A DNA stretch of 64,000 nt. Origin: CADEDH01 sp039201605 (GTDB lineage Bacteria; Actinomycetota; Acidimicrobiia; Acidimicrobiales; SZUA-35). The notes beneath the pieces are model-generated. The model saw only the letters and a program-made list of their open reading frames with translations, made no database searches and had not been told where the DNA came from. The translations under genes and the position numbers were made by a program. Positions 55,444 to 63,089 of the stretch are shown here, piece after piece. Where the stretch lies: contig JBCCRO010000004.1 of NCBI GenBank assembly GCA_039201605.1, forward strand, positions 215,591 to 279,590. Direction: 5' to 3'. Every line of letters starts with the position of its first letter. Position 1 is the first letter of the stretch.

Positions 55444-56416
55444 GCCAACTGCGACCGCGACCCTCGACGGCGACGAGCCGTCGGACAACGTGGACGACGT
55501 CGTCGAGGCGACGGACGGCGAGCTGGGCGAACTGGGCGAATACCGCTCGCTCCGCAGCGACGTCTGGCGCCAGTTCCGACGCCACAAAGGGGCGATCGCC
55601 GGCTTGATCGTGCTGACGCTGATCACCTTCGGTGCCCTGCTCGGCCCCCTCGTCTATCCGGCCGACCCCTTCGAGCTCAACATCGACGTCGCCAACCAGG
55701 GACCCTCCTGGGAGTACCCGTTCGGCACCGACAACCTCGGCCGCGACGTGCTGGCCCGCTCCCTCATCGGGGGCCGCATCTCCCTCGCCGTCGGCTTCGC
55801 CGCCATGGTCTTCAGCCTCGTGATCGGCGTGACGGTGGGTGTCACGGCCGGCTTCTTCCACGGGTTCGTCGACGGTGCGCTCATGCGCTTCACCGACCTG
55901 TTCCTCTCGCTGCCGCTCCTGCCCCTCCTGCTGGTCTCGATCCTGCTCTTCCGGGATCCGCTGAAGGACACCTTCGGGCCCAACCTCGGCATCTTCGTCC
56001 TCGTGGTCAGCATCATCGGTGCAACCAGCTGGATGCAGACGGCGCGGATCGTCCGCGGTGATGTGCTCGCCGTGCGCGAGGAGGAGTTCATCCTCGCCGC
56101 CCGCAGCATCGGCACGCCCCCTCGCCGAATCGTGACCCGCCACATCCTGGCCAACGTCCTCAGCCCGGTCACGGTGTCGGCCTCCCTCGGCATCGCCGTC
56201 GCCATCATCACCGAGTCGGCCCTGTCGTTCCTCGGTCTCGGCTTCCCCGCCGACTTCCCGACGTGGGGCCGGCTGCTGTTCGACGCCAAGGACTACATGC
56301 AGATCAACGTGTGGCGGGTGGTCCTGCCCGGCTCGCTGATCTCGCTCACCGTGATCAGCGTGAACTTCATCGGCGACGGTCTCCGCGACGCCCTCGATCC
56401 CCGCCTCCGCAGCTAG
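55436..56416 (+). CDS. ABC transporter permease, OppC/DppC type
   Basis: A 326-residue membrane protein with six helices and an acidic cytosolic N-terminus (about 45 residues). Typical OppC marks are WRQFRRHKGAIAGLIVL, EYPFGTDNLGRDVLARSLIGG and the EAA loop FILAARSIGTPPRRIV. No oppD/oppF ATPase genes follow, since the next gene is a phosphodiesterase; the ATPases must be encoded elsewhere. An alternative in-frame start at 55418 would lengthen the overlap. Confidence 0.9.
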   Translation: MTEPTATATLDGDEPSDNVDDVVEATDGELGELGEYRSLRSDVWRQFRRHKGAIAGLIVLTLITFGALLGPLVYPADPFELNIDVANQGPSWEYPFGTDNLGRDVLARSLIGGRISLAVGFAAMVFSLVIGVTVGVTAGFFHGFVDGALMRFTDLFLSLPLLPLLLVSILLFRDPLKDTFGPNLGIFVLVVSIIGATSWMQTARIVRGDVLAVREEEFILAARSIGTPPRRIVTRHILANVLSPVTVSASLGIAVAIITESALSFLGLGFPADFPTWGRLLFDAKDYMQINVWRVVLPGSLISLTVISVNFIGDGLRDALDPRLRS

Positions 56417-56468
56417 GTCATCGCCCCGTTCCCGGGCACGTCGATCGCCGACGGTCTAGCCTCCCGCC

Positions 56469-57308
56469 ATGCTGCTGGCGCAGATCACCGACTCCCATAT
56501 CGTCGCCCCCGGGACCCGACTCCACGACCGGGCCGACCCGTCCGCCATGCTGGCCGCCGCCGTGGCCCACGTGAACGCCCTGGTGCCCCGACCCGACGTG
56601 GTCCTGGCCACCGGCGACCTGGTCAACGACGGCCGACCGGCCGAGTACGAGGAGCTCGTCCGGGTGTTGGCCGAGCTGGAGCCGCCGCTCCTGGCCATAC
56701 CCGGCAACCACGACTCCCGGGCGGCGCTCCGGGCCGCGCTGCCGGCGGCCACCGCCTTCGACACCGCACCTCCCGCCCCCAACGGCTCGTGCGATGAGGC
56801 CGACCTTCCCCTCGACGGCGTGGTCGAGTCGTATCCGCTCCGCCTGATCGGGCTCGACACGACCATCCCCGGCGGCCACGGCGGCCGGTTCCGCCCCGAG
56901 CAGGCGTCGTGGTTGGACGAGACGCTGTCGGCCCAGCCCGACCGTCCGACGCTGATCTTCCAGCACCACCCACCCTTCGCCACCGGGATCGCCTGGATGG
57001 ACGACAACGGTCTCGCCGACCGCGAGCTGGAGGCGGCCGTGGTGGCCCGACACCCCCAGGTCGTGGGCGTGGTCTGCGGACACCTGCATCGCACGATCAC
57101 CACCGCCTTCGCCGGCACCGTGGCCAGCACGTGGCCGAGCACCGGCCCCCAGATCGCCCTGGCCCTCGACGGCACGGCCCACCGCTACGCCGACGAACCG
57201 ACCGCGATCACCCTCCATCACTGGAGCCCGACGGGCGGCCTCGTGTCCCACCTCAGCTACGTCGATCGGGCCGAGGAGTGGCTTCCGCCCTGGGCCGTCG
57301 GTCGCTGA
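56469..57308 (+). CDS. Calcineurin-like phosphodiesterase (CpdA/GpdQ type)
   Basis: A 279-residue dimetal phosphodiesterase with all five motifs: QITDSHI (D-x-H), ATGDLVNDG (GD), IPGNHDS (GNHD), QHHPPF and CGHLHR (GHxH). The similarity is to class III cAMP phosphodiesterases and glycerophosphodiesterases. Soluble, no signal peptide. It lies 52 bp after the peptide permease and could be part of the same transcript, but no functional link is evident. Confidence 0.85.
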   Translation: MLLAQITDSHIVAPGTRLHDRADPSAMLAAAVAHVNALVPRPDVVLATGDLVNDGRPAEYEELVRVLAELEPPLLAIPGNHDSRAALRAALPAATAFDTAPPAPNGSCDEADLPLDGVVESYPLRLIGLDTTIPGGHGGRFRPEQASWLDETLSAQPDRPTLIFQHHPPFATGIAWMDDNGLADRELEAAVVARHPQVVGVVCGHLHRTITTAFAGTVASTWPSTGPQIALALDGTAHRYADEPTAITLHHWSPTGGLVSHLSYVDRAEEWLPPWAVGR

Positions 57309-57350
57309 TTCGACCGAGCGACGATCAGCGAAGGCCGCCCCGGGTAACGA

Positions 57351-57481
57351 TCGCCGGTGGTCGGCGGTGGCCGACCCGGGCAACGATCGCCGGTTGGCGG
57401 CAACCGCGCCCCGCGTTGCCTTCGCCGGTGGTCGGCGGTGGCCGACCCGGGCAACGATCGCCGGTTGGCGGCGACCGCGCC
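57351..57481. repeat. Two 60-bp direct repeats, 71 bp apart
   Basis: A 60-bp unit at 57351-57410 recurs at 57422-57481 with one difference (A to G). Inside each unit the word CAACGATCGCCGGT appears, and related words flank the units. The repeats fill most of the space between the convergent phosphodiesterase and MerR genes. They do not resemble CRISPR, since there is only one pair and the spacer is 11 bp. Confidence 0.85.
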
Positions 57482-57494
57482 GGCACGGCCGAGG

Positions 57495-57929
57495 TCAGCC
57501 GCCGGTCACGGTTCCGGTGTCGCCGGCGTCGGAGTCGGCGGTGATGACCTGGCAGCGGTTGGGGTCGGTACAGGTGGCGGGATCGAGCCCCCGGGCCCGC
57601 TCGGCCAGCTGCGCCAACTGGGCCCGTGACCGGTGGAGCTGCTCGATCTGGGCGTCGATGTCGGCCACGTGCCGCTCGACCAGGGCCAGGGTGTGGCTGC
57701 ACGACCGCTCCCCCGCCCCCTTCAGCTCGAGCACCGAAGCGATCTCGGCCAGCGACAGCCCGGTGCCCTGGGCCTCCCGGACGAAACGCAGCCGGTCGAC
57801 GTCCTCGTCGTCGTATTGGCGGTAGCCCGACGGTGACCGACGGGCCGGCTCCAGCAGGCCGAGCGACTCGTAGTAGCGGATGGTCTTGGTCGACACGCCG
57901 GTGCGGCGCCCCAGCTCTCCGATCAACAC
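57495..57929 (-). CDS. MerR-family metal-responsive regulator
   Basis: A 144-residue regulator. The N-terminal winged helix is typical (LIGELGRRTGVSTKTIRYYESLGLL, split: helix GELGRRTGV and wing RSPSGYRQYDDED). A dimerisation helix follows, then cysteines at 77, 120 and 126 (RSCSHT, ATCTDPNRC), which resemble metal ligands of ZntR/CadR/PbrR (79, 114, 124). The start is a GTG. It sits 28 bp downstream of a thiolase gene on the same strand rather than beside a metal exporter, which is unusual. Confidence 0.85.
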   Translation of the reverse strand: MLIGELGRRTGVSTKTIRYYESLGLLEPARRSPSGYRQYDDEDVDRLRFVREAQGTGLSLAEIASVLELKGAGERSCSHTLALVERHVADIDAQIEQLHRSRAQLAQLAERARGLDPATCTDPNRCQVITADSDAGDTGTVTGG

Positions 57930-57957
57930 GATGCGGATCGTAGCGACGTGGTCGGGC

Positions 57958-59157
57958 CTAGCCGAGCTCGGGGCCGACGATGGAGGCGAAGCTGACGCAG
58001 TCGCCGGGGCGGCCGCCGAGGTTGTGGGTCAGGCCGAGGTTCCTACCGGGCCGGATCGACGTGATCCGCCGCTCCTCGGGCGCCTCCCCCCGCAGCTGGA
58101 GCCAGCACTCGAAGAGCATCCGCAGCCCCGACGCCCCGATCGGGTGGCCGAAGCTCTTGAGCCCGCCGTCGGGGTTGACCGGTAGCTCACCGTCGAGGTC
58201 GTAGGTGCCGGCCAGCACCTCCTTCCACCCCATGCCCCGCTCGGCGAAGCCGAGATCCTCCATCAGGACGAGCTCGGTCGGGGTGAAGCAGTCATGCACC
58301 TCGGCCATGGCGATCTCGGCCCGGGGATCGGTGATACCGGCCTGGGCGTAGGCGTCGGCGGCGCAGGCCACCACCTCGGTGAACGACGTGTAGTCGTAGG
58401 TCGGGTCGATGGGTCCGGCACCGGGCCCGGCGGTGAAGGCCAGGGCCTTCACGTACAGCGGGTTGTCGGTGTAGAGGTGGGCGTCCTCGGCCCGGCACAG
58501 GATGGCGGCGGCCGAACCGTCCGACACGCCGGAGCAGTCGAAGATGCCGAGCTGGCCCGCCACCAACGGCGCGTTGCAGATGGTGTCGGTCGCCACCTCC
58601 TTGCGGAACTGGGCCCGGGGGTTGCGAGCGCCGTTGAAGTGGTTCTTCCAGGCGATCCGGGTCATGACGTCCTTCAGCTCATCGCCGTCGACCCCGTACT
58701 TCTCGGCGTAGGCCGGGGCCAGCAGTGAGAAGGCGGCCGGTGCGGTCACCGTCGGCTTGGTCCCGTCGTCGGGAACGGTGGCGCCGACGAGCCCGGACAT
58801 GCCGTTGTCCTTGAGCTTCTCGACGCCGATGGCCATCACCAGGTCGTAGGCGCCCGAAGCCACGGCGTAGCAGGCGTTGCGGAAGGCCTCGGAGCCGGTG
58901 GCGCACATGTTCTCCACCCGGGTCACCGGCTTGTAGTCGATCTTCAGCGGCCGGCTCAGCGTGAGACCGGACACCCCGGAGCCGAGCGTGCCGAACCAGA
59001 AGGCGTCAACCTGATCCTGCTCGATGCCGGCCGAGCGATAGGCCTCGCCCGCAGCGTCGATGAGCATGTCGTCGACCGAGGCGTCCCATCGTTCACCGAA
59101 GGGCGTGCACCCCATCCCCACGATGGCGACCTTGTCCTTGATGCCTGCTGAGCCCAT
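57958..59157 (-). CDS. SCP-x-type thiolase/acetyl-CoA acetyltransferase-like protein
   Basis: A 399-residue thiolase-superfamily protein of the SCP2-thiolase-like group: opening KVAIVGMGCTPFGERWDAS, Cys in VENMCATGSEAFRNA (position of the acyl-binding cysteine), AEVHDCFTPTELVLMEDLG, and KSFGHPIGASGLRM. The C-terminal cysteine motif of classical thiolases (CxGGG) is replaced by HNLGGRPGDCVS. Such proteins act in steroid and branched side-chain degradation in actinobacteria. Divergent from the small Cys-rich gene, with 234 bp between. Confidence 0.85.
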   Translation of the reverse strand: MGSAGIKDKVAIVGMGCTPFGERWDASVDDMLIDAAGEAYRSAGIEQDQVDAFWFGTLGSGVSGLTLSRPLKIDYKPVTRVENMCATGSEAFRNACYAVASGAYDLVMAIGVEKLKDNGMSGLVGATVPDDGTKPTVTAPAAFSLLAPAYAEKYGVDGDELKDVMTRIAWKNHFNGARNPRAQFRKEVATDTICNAPLVAGQLGIFDCSGVSDGSAAAILCRAEDAHLYTDNPLYVKALAFTAGPGAGPIDPTYDYTSFTEVVACAADAYAQAGITDPRAEIAMAEVHDCFTPTELVLMEDLGFAERGMGWKEVLAGTYDLDGELPVNPDGGLKSFGHPIGASGLRMLFECWLQLRGEAPEERRITSIRPGRNLGLTHNLGGRPGDCVSFASIVGPELG

Positions 59158-59391
59158 TGCTCCGCTCCTTGTCCTCCGGCCCCTCGTGGGCCCGACCGGC
59201 CCGTCGGCCGTTCACTACAACTCCAGCCCAGCCGACAGGCGGCCGCAAGTCTCAGTGGACGAGCCGAGCCGGCGACGACGCCGGGCCGGAGCGTGTATGT
59301 AGGGATGACAGTCGCCTGATGTTCAGCTACCTTTACATGCATGGTCCCCTCCACAACCGGTCGATCGAACCCCAGTGGCCTCTCGGTCACC

Positions 59392-59535
59392 ATGGCGGTG
59401 CGGATGTGCTGGGACTGCAGCGAGATCGACCATGACGCCATGTACGGAGCGGGCGCGGCCGGCGCCGTGACCGGCCCCTGGAGCTGCCGCTGGTGTCGAT
59501 GCCCCGACTACGAGCTGGTCGAGGTCCGCATCTAG
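59392..59535 (+). CDS. Small zinc-ribbon-like protein
   Basis: A 47-residue frame starting MAVRMCWDCSEIDHDAMYG. Four or five cysteines form two C-x2-C pairs (MCWDC and SCRWCRC), typical of a zinc ribbon. An in-frame ATG at 59341 would give 64 residues. The function is unknown. The gene ends 10 bp before the convergent acetyltransferase stop. The cysteine spacing makes chance unlikely, but the small size limits certainty. Confidence 0.5.
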   Translation: MAVRMCWDCSEIDHDAMYGAGAAGAVTGPWSCRWCRCPDYELVEVRI

Positions 59536-59545
59536 GCGGAGGCGC

Positions 59546-60127
59546 TCAGCCGTCGAGTTCGAGAGGCCCGACGTTCTTGTCGAGGTGGAGGGTCACCTCG
59601 TCCGGGCCCTCCTCGGCCAGGAACGGCTCGTAGCCGCAGCCCTCCCAGAAGGCCACCGAACGGCGGGCGTTGGCCGAGGTGTGCAGGTACAGCCGGTCGT
59701 AGCCCAGCCCGGCGGCCAACGCCTCCAGACGGGCCGACAGCTCGGCGCCGAGGCCGTGGCAGCGGTGATCGGGGTCGATGTAGACCCGCCAGATCGAACC
59801 GATGCGATCCGGCTCGGCGTAGCGATCACCGAACCGGGCGGCCAACTCCGGCCGAGCCTCCAATCGCTTGAGCGCCCCGCAGCCCACGATGACGCCCTGC
59901 CGTCGAGCGACAAGGAAGGCCCCACGTCGATCCGAGTCGTAATCGTGCTCGCCCTCGCACATGGCGTCGAGGTCGGCGTGCCAGTCGGGGCGGTAGTCGA
60001 AGCCGAACGCCTCCTTGATCATGGCCAGGCAGAAGGTCCGCAGGCGGGGCCCGTCATCGGCGGACATCGGGGCGATCCGGCACTCGGTGAGCAGCGTGCG
60101 GGGGTCGGGAAGGGCGAGGTCGGTCAT
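59546..60127 (-). CDS. GNAT family N-acetyltransferase
   Basis: A 193-residue acetyltransferase. The acetyl-CoA-binding motif A is SIWRVYIDPDHRCHGLGAEL, with R-x-x-G-x-G/A replaced by RCHGLG, followed by YDRLYLHTSANARRSVAFWEGCGY (motif B, split) typical of GNATs. The substrate is unknown. It lies directly downstream of the nicotianamine-synthase-like gene on the same strand, with 99 bp between, and has its own iron-box-like sequence, so it might modify the metallophore. Confidence 0.82.
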   Translation of the reverse strand: MTDLALPDPRTLLTECRIAPMSADDGPRLRTFCLAMIKEAFGFDYRPDWHADLDAMCEGEHDYDSDRRGAFLVARRQGVIVGCGALKRLEARPELAARFGDRYAEPDRIGSIWRVYIDPDHRCHGLGAELSARLEALAAGLGYDRLYLHTSANARRSVAFWEGCGYEPFLAEEGPDEVTLHLDKNVGPLELDG

Positions 60128-60153
60128 CGGCTCATCTCGGTCGTGATCGTGCG

Positions 60154-60168
60154 TTAGGCATGCTTACT
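60154..60168 (-). promoter_or_regulatory. DtxR/IdeR-like box upstream of the acetyltransferase
   Basis: TTAGGCATGCTTACT lies 27-41 nt before the acetyltransferase start. It shares the core AGGCATGCTTA with the box upstream of the FEA1-like gene. The match to the DtxR/IdeR consensus (TTAGGTTAGSCTAACCTAA) is partial, but the repeated occurrence supports it. An inverted pair CTTACT (60163-60168)/AGTAAG (60180-60185) follows. Confidence 0.5.
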
Positions 60169-60226
60169 GCACGATGAAAAGTAAGGTAACGTCCCGCCCC
60201 GCCGGATGACTGTAGCGGCCCGTCGA

Positions 60227-61375
60227 TCAACCCCGACGACGATCCGGATTCGAATCGACGGCGAACACCTCGGCGGTGTTCAAGACCTGGGCGTCGGCCA
60301 CCCCGAGCAGGCGCGGATCACCGTCGGCCAGCAGCCCACACCCGTCGGCGACCGCCCCTCCGGTCCCTCCCGTCGAGCCCGGGAGCACGGCGCCCGCCGG
60401 AGCGATCGTCCCGACGTGGGACAGCCCGAGCCCGGCGAGGCCTGAGAGGGCCACACACTCGTAGACGAAGTGGGCCACCAGCCCCCGTGCACTCCGCACC
60501 AGCACCCGCTGCCCGACCGCCGCCGGAGCCCGTGAGCGGTCGGCCGATCGGGCGACGACGGCGCGGACGGTCTCGTTGCCGATCAGGCTGGCCACGACGA
60601 CCAGATCGGCGTCGTCGATGCGGGCGTCGACGGCGTCGCCGACCCCGACCTCGAAGGCGCCGGGGTCGACGATCCCCAACCGGCCGAGCACGTCGACGAG
60701 CACCTGAGCCCGCTCAGCCAAGGCCGGGTCGAGCTCGACCAGCCGAACCCGGGCGCCGGTCTCGAGATGCCACAACAGCCCGGTGAGCGGCAGCGGCCCT
60801 GCGCCACAGAACACGATCCGTTCGGGTCGCCTCTCGACAGCGGCCAGCTCGGCCCCCACGAGCAGCTCGTAGTTGTCGACGTAGGGGAACGGTTCGAGGA
60901 TCCGGGCCAGTCGCCCCTTGGGATCCGACGCCACGGGACCGTCGTCGGGTTGGGCGAGAGCGGCGACCGCCCGATCGATGATGACCGTGGCGAAGTGCGA
61001 CTCCATGGCCACCTCGGCCACCGCCGCCGCTCGACGGACCAGCTCGGCCCGTCGAGCGAGCTCGGGGTCGGCGGCCAGGGTGGCGCCCACCCGGCCCACC
61101 ACCGCGGCGTGGAACCCCACGCAGTCATCGGAGGACCGGACCCAGTCGTGGGCGGTGGTGGTGGCGAGCTCGACCAGACGGCCGAGGGTCGTGTTGACGA
61201 CGGGCGACGGGGCCAGGGCTCCGCCGTCGCCGGCCATAGCCTTGTCGAGAAGCCCGGCCAGGGTGCCGTGGATCGACGACTCGTCGCCGTCGAGCGGTGG
61301 CCCCAGAATCTCGGCCAGGAGGCCGAGGGCGGCAGCTTCGGGTGTGGCATAGGACACACTCGGTGTTCGACGCAT
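60227..61375 (-). CDS. Nicotianamine synthase family protein (opine-type metallophore synthase)
   Basis: A 382-residue protein of the nicotianamine synthase fold. Diagnostic segments in order: EPFPYVDNYELL (161-172), RIVFCGAGPLPLTGLLW (186-202, the SAM-binding loop), RLVELDPALAERA (211-223), VASLIGNETV (261-270) and LVRSARGLVAHFVYE (292-306). They match plant nicotianamine synthase and staphylococcal CntL, which transfer aminobutyrate from SAM to an amino acid. The N-terminal 155 residues are helical. No CntM-type opine dehydrogenase is adjacent. The product is unknown but a metal chelator is likely. Neighbours are a FEA1-like lipoprotein, Bfd and bacterioferritin. Confidence 0.8.
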   Translation of the reverse strand: MRRTPSVSYATPEAAALGLLAEILGPPLDGDESSIHGTLAGLLDKAMAGDGGALAPSPVVNTTLGRLVELATTTAHDWVRSSDDCVGFHAAVVGRVGATLAADPELARRAELVRRAAAVAEVAMESHFATVIIDRAVAALAQPDDGPVASDPKGRLARILEPFPYVDNYELLVGAELAAVERRPERIVFCGAGPLPLTGLLWHLETGARVRLVELDPALAERAQVLVDVLGRLGIVDPGAFEVGVGDAVDARIDDADLVVVASLIGNETVRAVVARSADRSRAPAAVGQRVLVRSARGLVAHFVYECVALSGLAGLGLSHVGTIAPAGAVLPGSTGGTGGAVADGCGLLADGDPRLLGVADAQVLNTAEVFAVDSNPDRRRG

Positions 61376-61436
61376 CAGGTAGGAATGTTCTCCTCGGTGT
61401 CGCCGCCGCTACCTGGTTGTACAGCCTGACACCGAG
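61376..61436 (-). promoter_or_regulatory. 5' leader of the nicotianamine-synthase-like gene with interleaved inverted repeats
   Basis: On the minus strand, CTCGGTGTC (61436-61428) can pair with GACACCGAG (61401-61393), whose end overlaps the likely ribosome site GAGGAG (61395-61390). A second pair, CAGGTAG (61415-61409) with CTACCTG (61382-61376), ends at the start codon. The arms interleave, so the two structures are alternatives or a pseudoknot. A copy of ACACCGAG also occurs just inside the gene (61365-61358). This could regulate translation. Confidence 0.5.
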
Positions 61437-61450
61437 TCGTGAAAAGTCGA

Positions 61451-61480
61451 ACGGACCCGACCGGTGTAGGTCGGGCCCGT
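61451..61480 (-). terminator. Intrinsic terminator of the FEA1-like gene
   Basis: A 12-bp stem (61480-61469 with 61462-61451, one G-U wobble) with a 6-nt loop, followed on the minus strand by TCGACTTTTC. It lies 31 bp after the FEA1-like stop codon and before the nicotianamine-synthase-like gene, so transcripts of the lipoprotein gene probably end here in part. Confidence 0.7.
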
Positions 61481-61511
61481 TCTCAGCTCTTCTGTGCTGT
61501 TGTTGCCGGAA

Positions 61512-62729
61512 TTACTGCAGCTCGCCGATGTCCTCGGCCGAGATCCCGAGAGCGTCCCAGGCCGGCTGGAGGGCGGCGCGAACCTCGTCGCCGAAGCCGT
61601 TGGCCCCCGGCTCGTTGGCCAGGTCGAAGATGGCGTTGATGGCCTCGGCGTCGGCGCCCTGCGGCACCGCCAGCGGCTCGATGACCCGCCAGAAGGCGAG
61701 GCCCTCGGCCTGGTGGGCCTTGGCCGTCTCGGCGTCGCCTTCGGCCAGATCACCCTCGATCAGGCTGGCGTAGCGAATCGCGGCCTGCGAGTAGATGATC
61801 ACGGCGTTGCGCTGCACCTCGGCGGCGGCGATGCCGGTACCGGCGACGTCCTCGGCCAGGAGGGCGTCACGACCCTCGATCATGGCGGCCAGGATCCGCT
61901 CGTTGGCCAGAGCGGTCTCGCCGTCCTCGCCCAGGGTGGCGAAGTTCGAGGCCCGGCTGTTGCCGGTGCCGAAGGGGGCGCAACCGGGCTCGGCGCCGTG
62001 GTAGAAGGCCCAGCCCTCGTCCCAGTTGTGCACGGCGCCCTCGGCGATGTCGAAGTTACCCTCGGCCGCCTTGCCCATGGCAACGACCAGCTCGTGGACG
62101 ACCCAGGCGATCATCACCTGGTTGCGGATGCCCTTCTCGGCGCCCTGGCTGCGCACGGCATCGCTCTGACCCTCGAAGATCCCGGTGCCCTCGAGGGCGT
62201 CGGTCACGAAGTCGTCGAGCGGGGTGGCGGTGCCATAGAAGGTGTCGTAGCCGTGGCTGCGATCGTCACGGGAGGCGAAACCGCCGATGGTGCGGATCGA
62301 ACCGTCGCTCTTGACCGAGTTCACGCCGTCGGTATAGATGGTGGCGACTGCCTCGAAGTCGCCGGCGTCGAGCAGATCGCCGATGTCGCACAGGTCGGCG
62401 ACGACCAGACGGTGCGAATCGACGTTGGAAGCGTAGGCGTAGCCGCCGTCCTCGGGGGTCGCCTCAGCCGAGCCGTCGGCGGTGGCCGAGGCCGAACCGC
62501 TGCCTGAACCGCTGGCCGAGCCGGAGCCGGAGCCCGAACCGCTGGCCGAGCCAGAGCCAGAGCCGGAGCCCGAACCGCTGGCCGAGCCAGAGCCCGAACC
62601 CGAACCCGAGCCGGATTCCGACGAGTCGTCCAGATCGCGCACACTGGCGCCGTCATCGTCGCCGCATGCCGCCGCGACCAGGGCGAAGGCCGCCAGCAAG
62701 GCGAGAAGTCTCCAACGAAGTCCAGTCAT
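61512..62729 (-). CDS. FEA1-like low-iron lipoprotein with Ser-Gly linker
   Basis: A 405-residue lipoprotein. The signal ends at VAAACGDD (Cys22). Residues 36-80 are an almost pure Ser-Gly(-Ala) linker that spaces the domain from the membrane. The rest is helical, with SVKSDGSIRTIGGFA, VHNWDEGWAFYHG (232-243), and GNSRASNFATLG. W-D-E-x-x-A-F-Y is reminiscent of FEA1 proteins, which algae and bacteria make under iron limitation and which help iron uptake. The family call is tentative; a periplasmic-facing metal-binding protein is the plausible role. ATG at 62729 has AAAGGA about 9 nt upstream. Confidence 0.6.
   Translation of the reverse strand: MTGLRWRLLALLAAFALVAAACGDDDGASVRDLDDSSESGSGSGSGSGSASGSGSGSGSGSASGSGSGSGSASGSGSGSASATADGSAEATPEDGGYAYASNVDSHRLVVADLCDIGDLLDAGDFEAVATIYTDGVNSVKSDGSIRTIGGFASRDDRSHGYDTFYGTATPLDDFVTDALEGTGIFEGQSDAVRSQGAEKGIRNQVMIAWVVHELVVAMGKAAEGNFDIAEGAVHNWDEGWAFYHGAEPGCAPFGTGNSRASNFATLGEDGETALANERILAAMIEGRDALLAEDVAGTGIAAAEVQRNAVIIYSQAAIRYASLIEGDLAEGDAETAKAHQAEGLAFWRVIEPLAVPQGADAEAINAIFDLANEPGANGFGDEVRAALQPAWDALGISAEDIGELQ
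62490..62624 (-). repeat. Ser-Gly coding minisatellite
   Basis: Codons for residues 36-80 of the lipoprotein form imperfect tandem repeats (on the plus strand, words like GAACCGCTGGCCGAGCCAGAG recur in part; unit about 36 bp). Such runs vary in length by slippage. The apparent plus-strand ORF with Glu-Pro repeats is their shadow. Confidence 0.8.
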
Positions 62730-62764
62730 CACTTGTGTCCTTTCGGTAAACACAGCGCGAGAGG

Positions 62765-62779
62765 ATAGGCATGCTTAAC
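62765..62779 (-). promoter_or_regulatory. DtxR/IdeR-like box upstream of the FEA1-like gene
   Basis: On the minus strand, GTTAAGCATGCCTAT, 36-50 nt before the start codon. Compared with TTAGGTTAGCCTAACC, eleven of sixteen positions agree in TTAAGCATGCCTATCC. It overlaps the probable core promoter, so repression by iron-loaded regulator is plausible. Confidence 0.55.
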
Positions 62780-62894
62780 TACCGCGACCAACATTTTTGT
62801 TCAGGCGAATGACAGGAACGGGCTCTTTCACCCACTTGACTCGGCGGGTTTACCGACCGTGAGCCGAGATGTACAGTGCGGTCAGTGGCGCGGC

Positions 62895-62908
62895 TTAGCC
62901 ACACCTAA
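62895..62908. promoter_or_regulatory. DtxR/IdeR-like box between the FEA1-like gene and bfd
   Basis: TTAGCCACACCTAA, read on the minus strand as TTAGGTGTGGCTAA, matches the DtxR/IdeR core TTAGGTTAGGCTAA at twelve of fourteen positions. It is the best of the three boxes. It lies 182 bp before bfd and 166 bp before the lipoprotein gene, so it could serve either direction. Confidence 0.6.
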
Positions 62909-63089
62909 CACCCGCTCGCAGGCCCGGTGCTCAGCACCGACCAGGGCGTGCGGGCCGGACGAGGTAACGGATGACCGGAGTGAACGTCTCCCCAAAGCAG
63001 CAGGTGGTACCGGTCGCCGACCGGATGCCCACCCCTGCCGTTGCGTCCACCCCGCTCGAGCCGCATCACCTCACGGGGGCGCTGGCCTG

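Larger units (their letters stand above)
62730..63089. other. Divergent regulatory region between the FEA1-like gene and bfd
   Basis: A 360-bp region with lower GC near 62770-62830 and no convincing gene. It holds two DtxR/IdeR-like boxes and should contain the promoters of the lipoprotein gene (minus) and of bfd (plus). A longer in-frame reading of bfd back to 62859 has no coding character. Confidence 0.6.

Noticed and set aside
57351..57481. CRISPR array
   Set aside because: Only two copies of a 60-bp unit with an 11-bp spacer and no cas genes.
62482..62778. Plus-strand Glu-Pro repeat protein
   Set aside because: Exact shadow of the Ser-Gly linker codons of the lipoprotein on the other strand.
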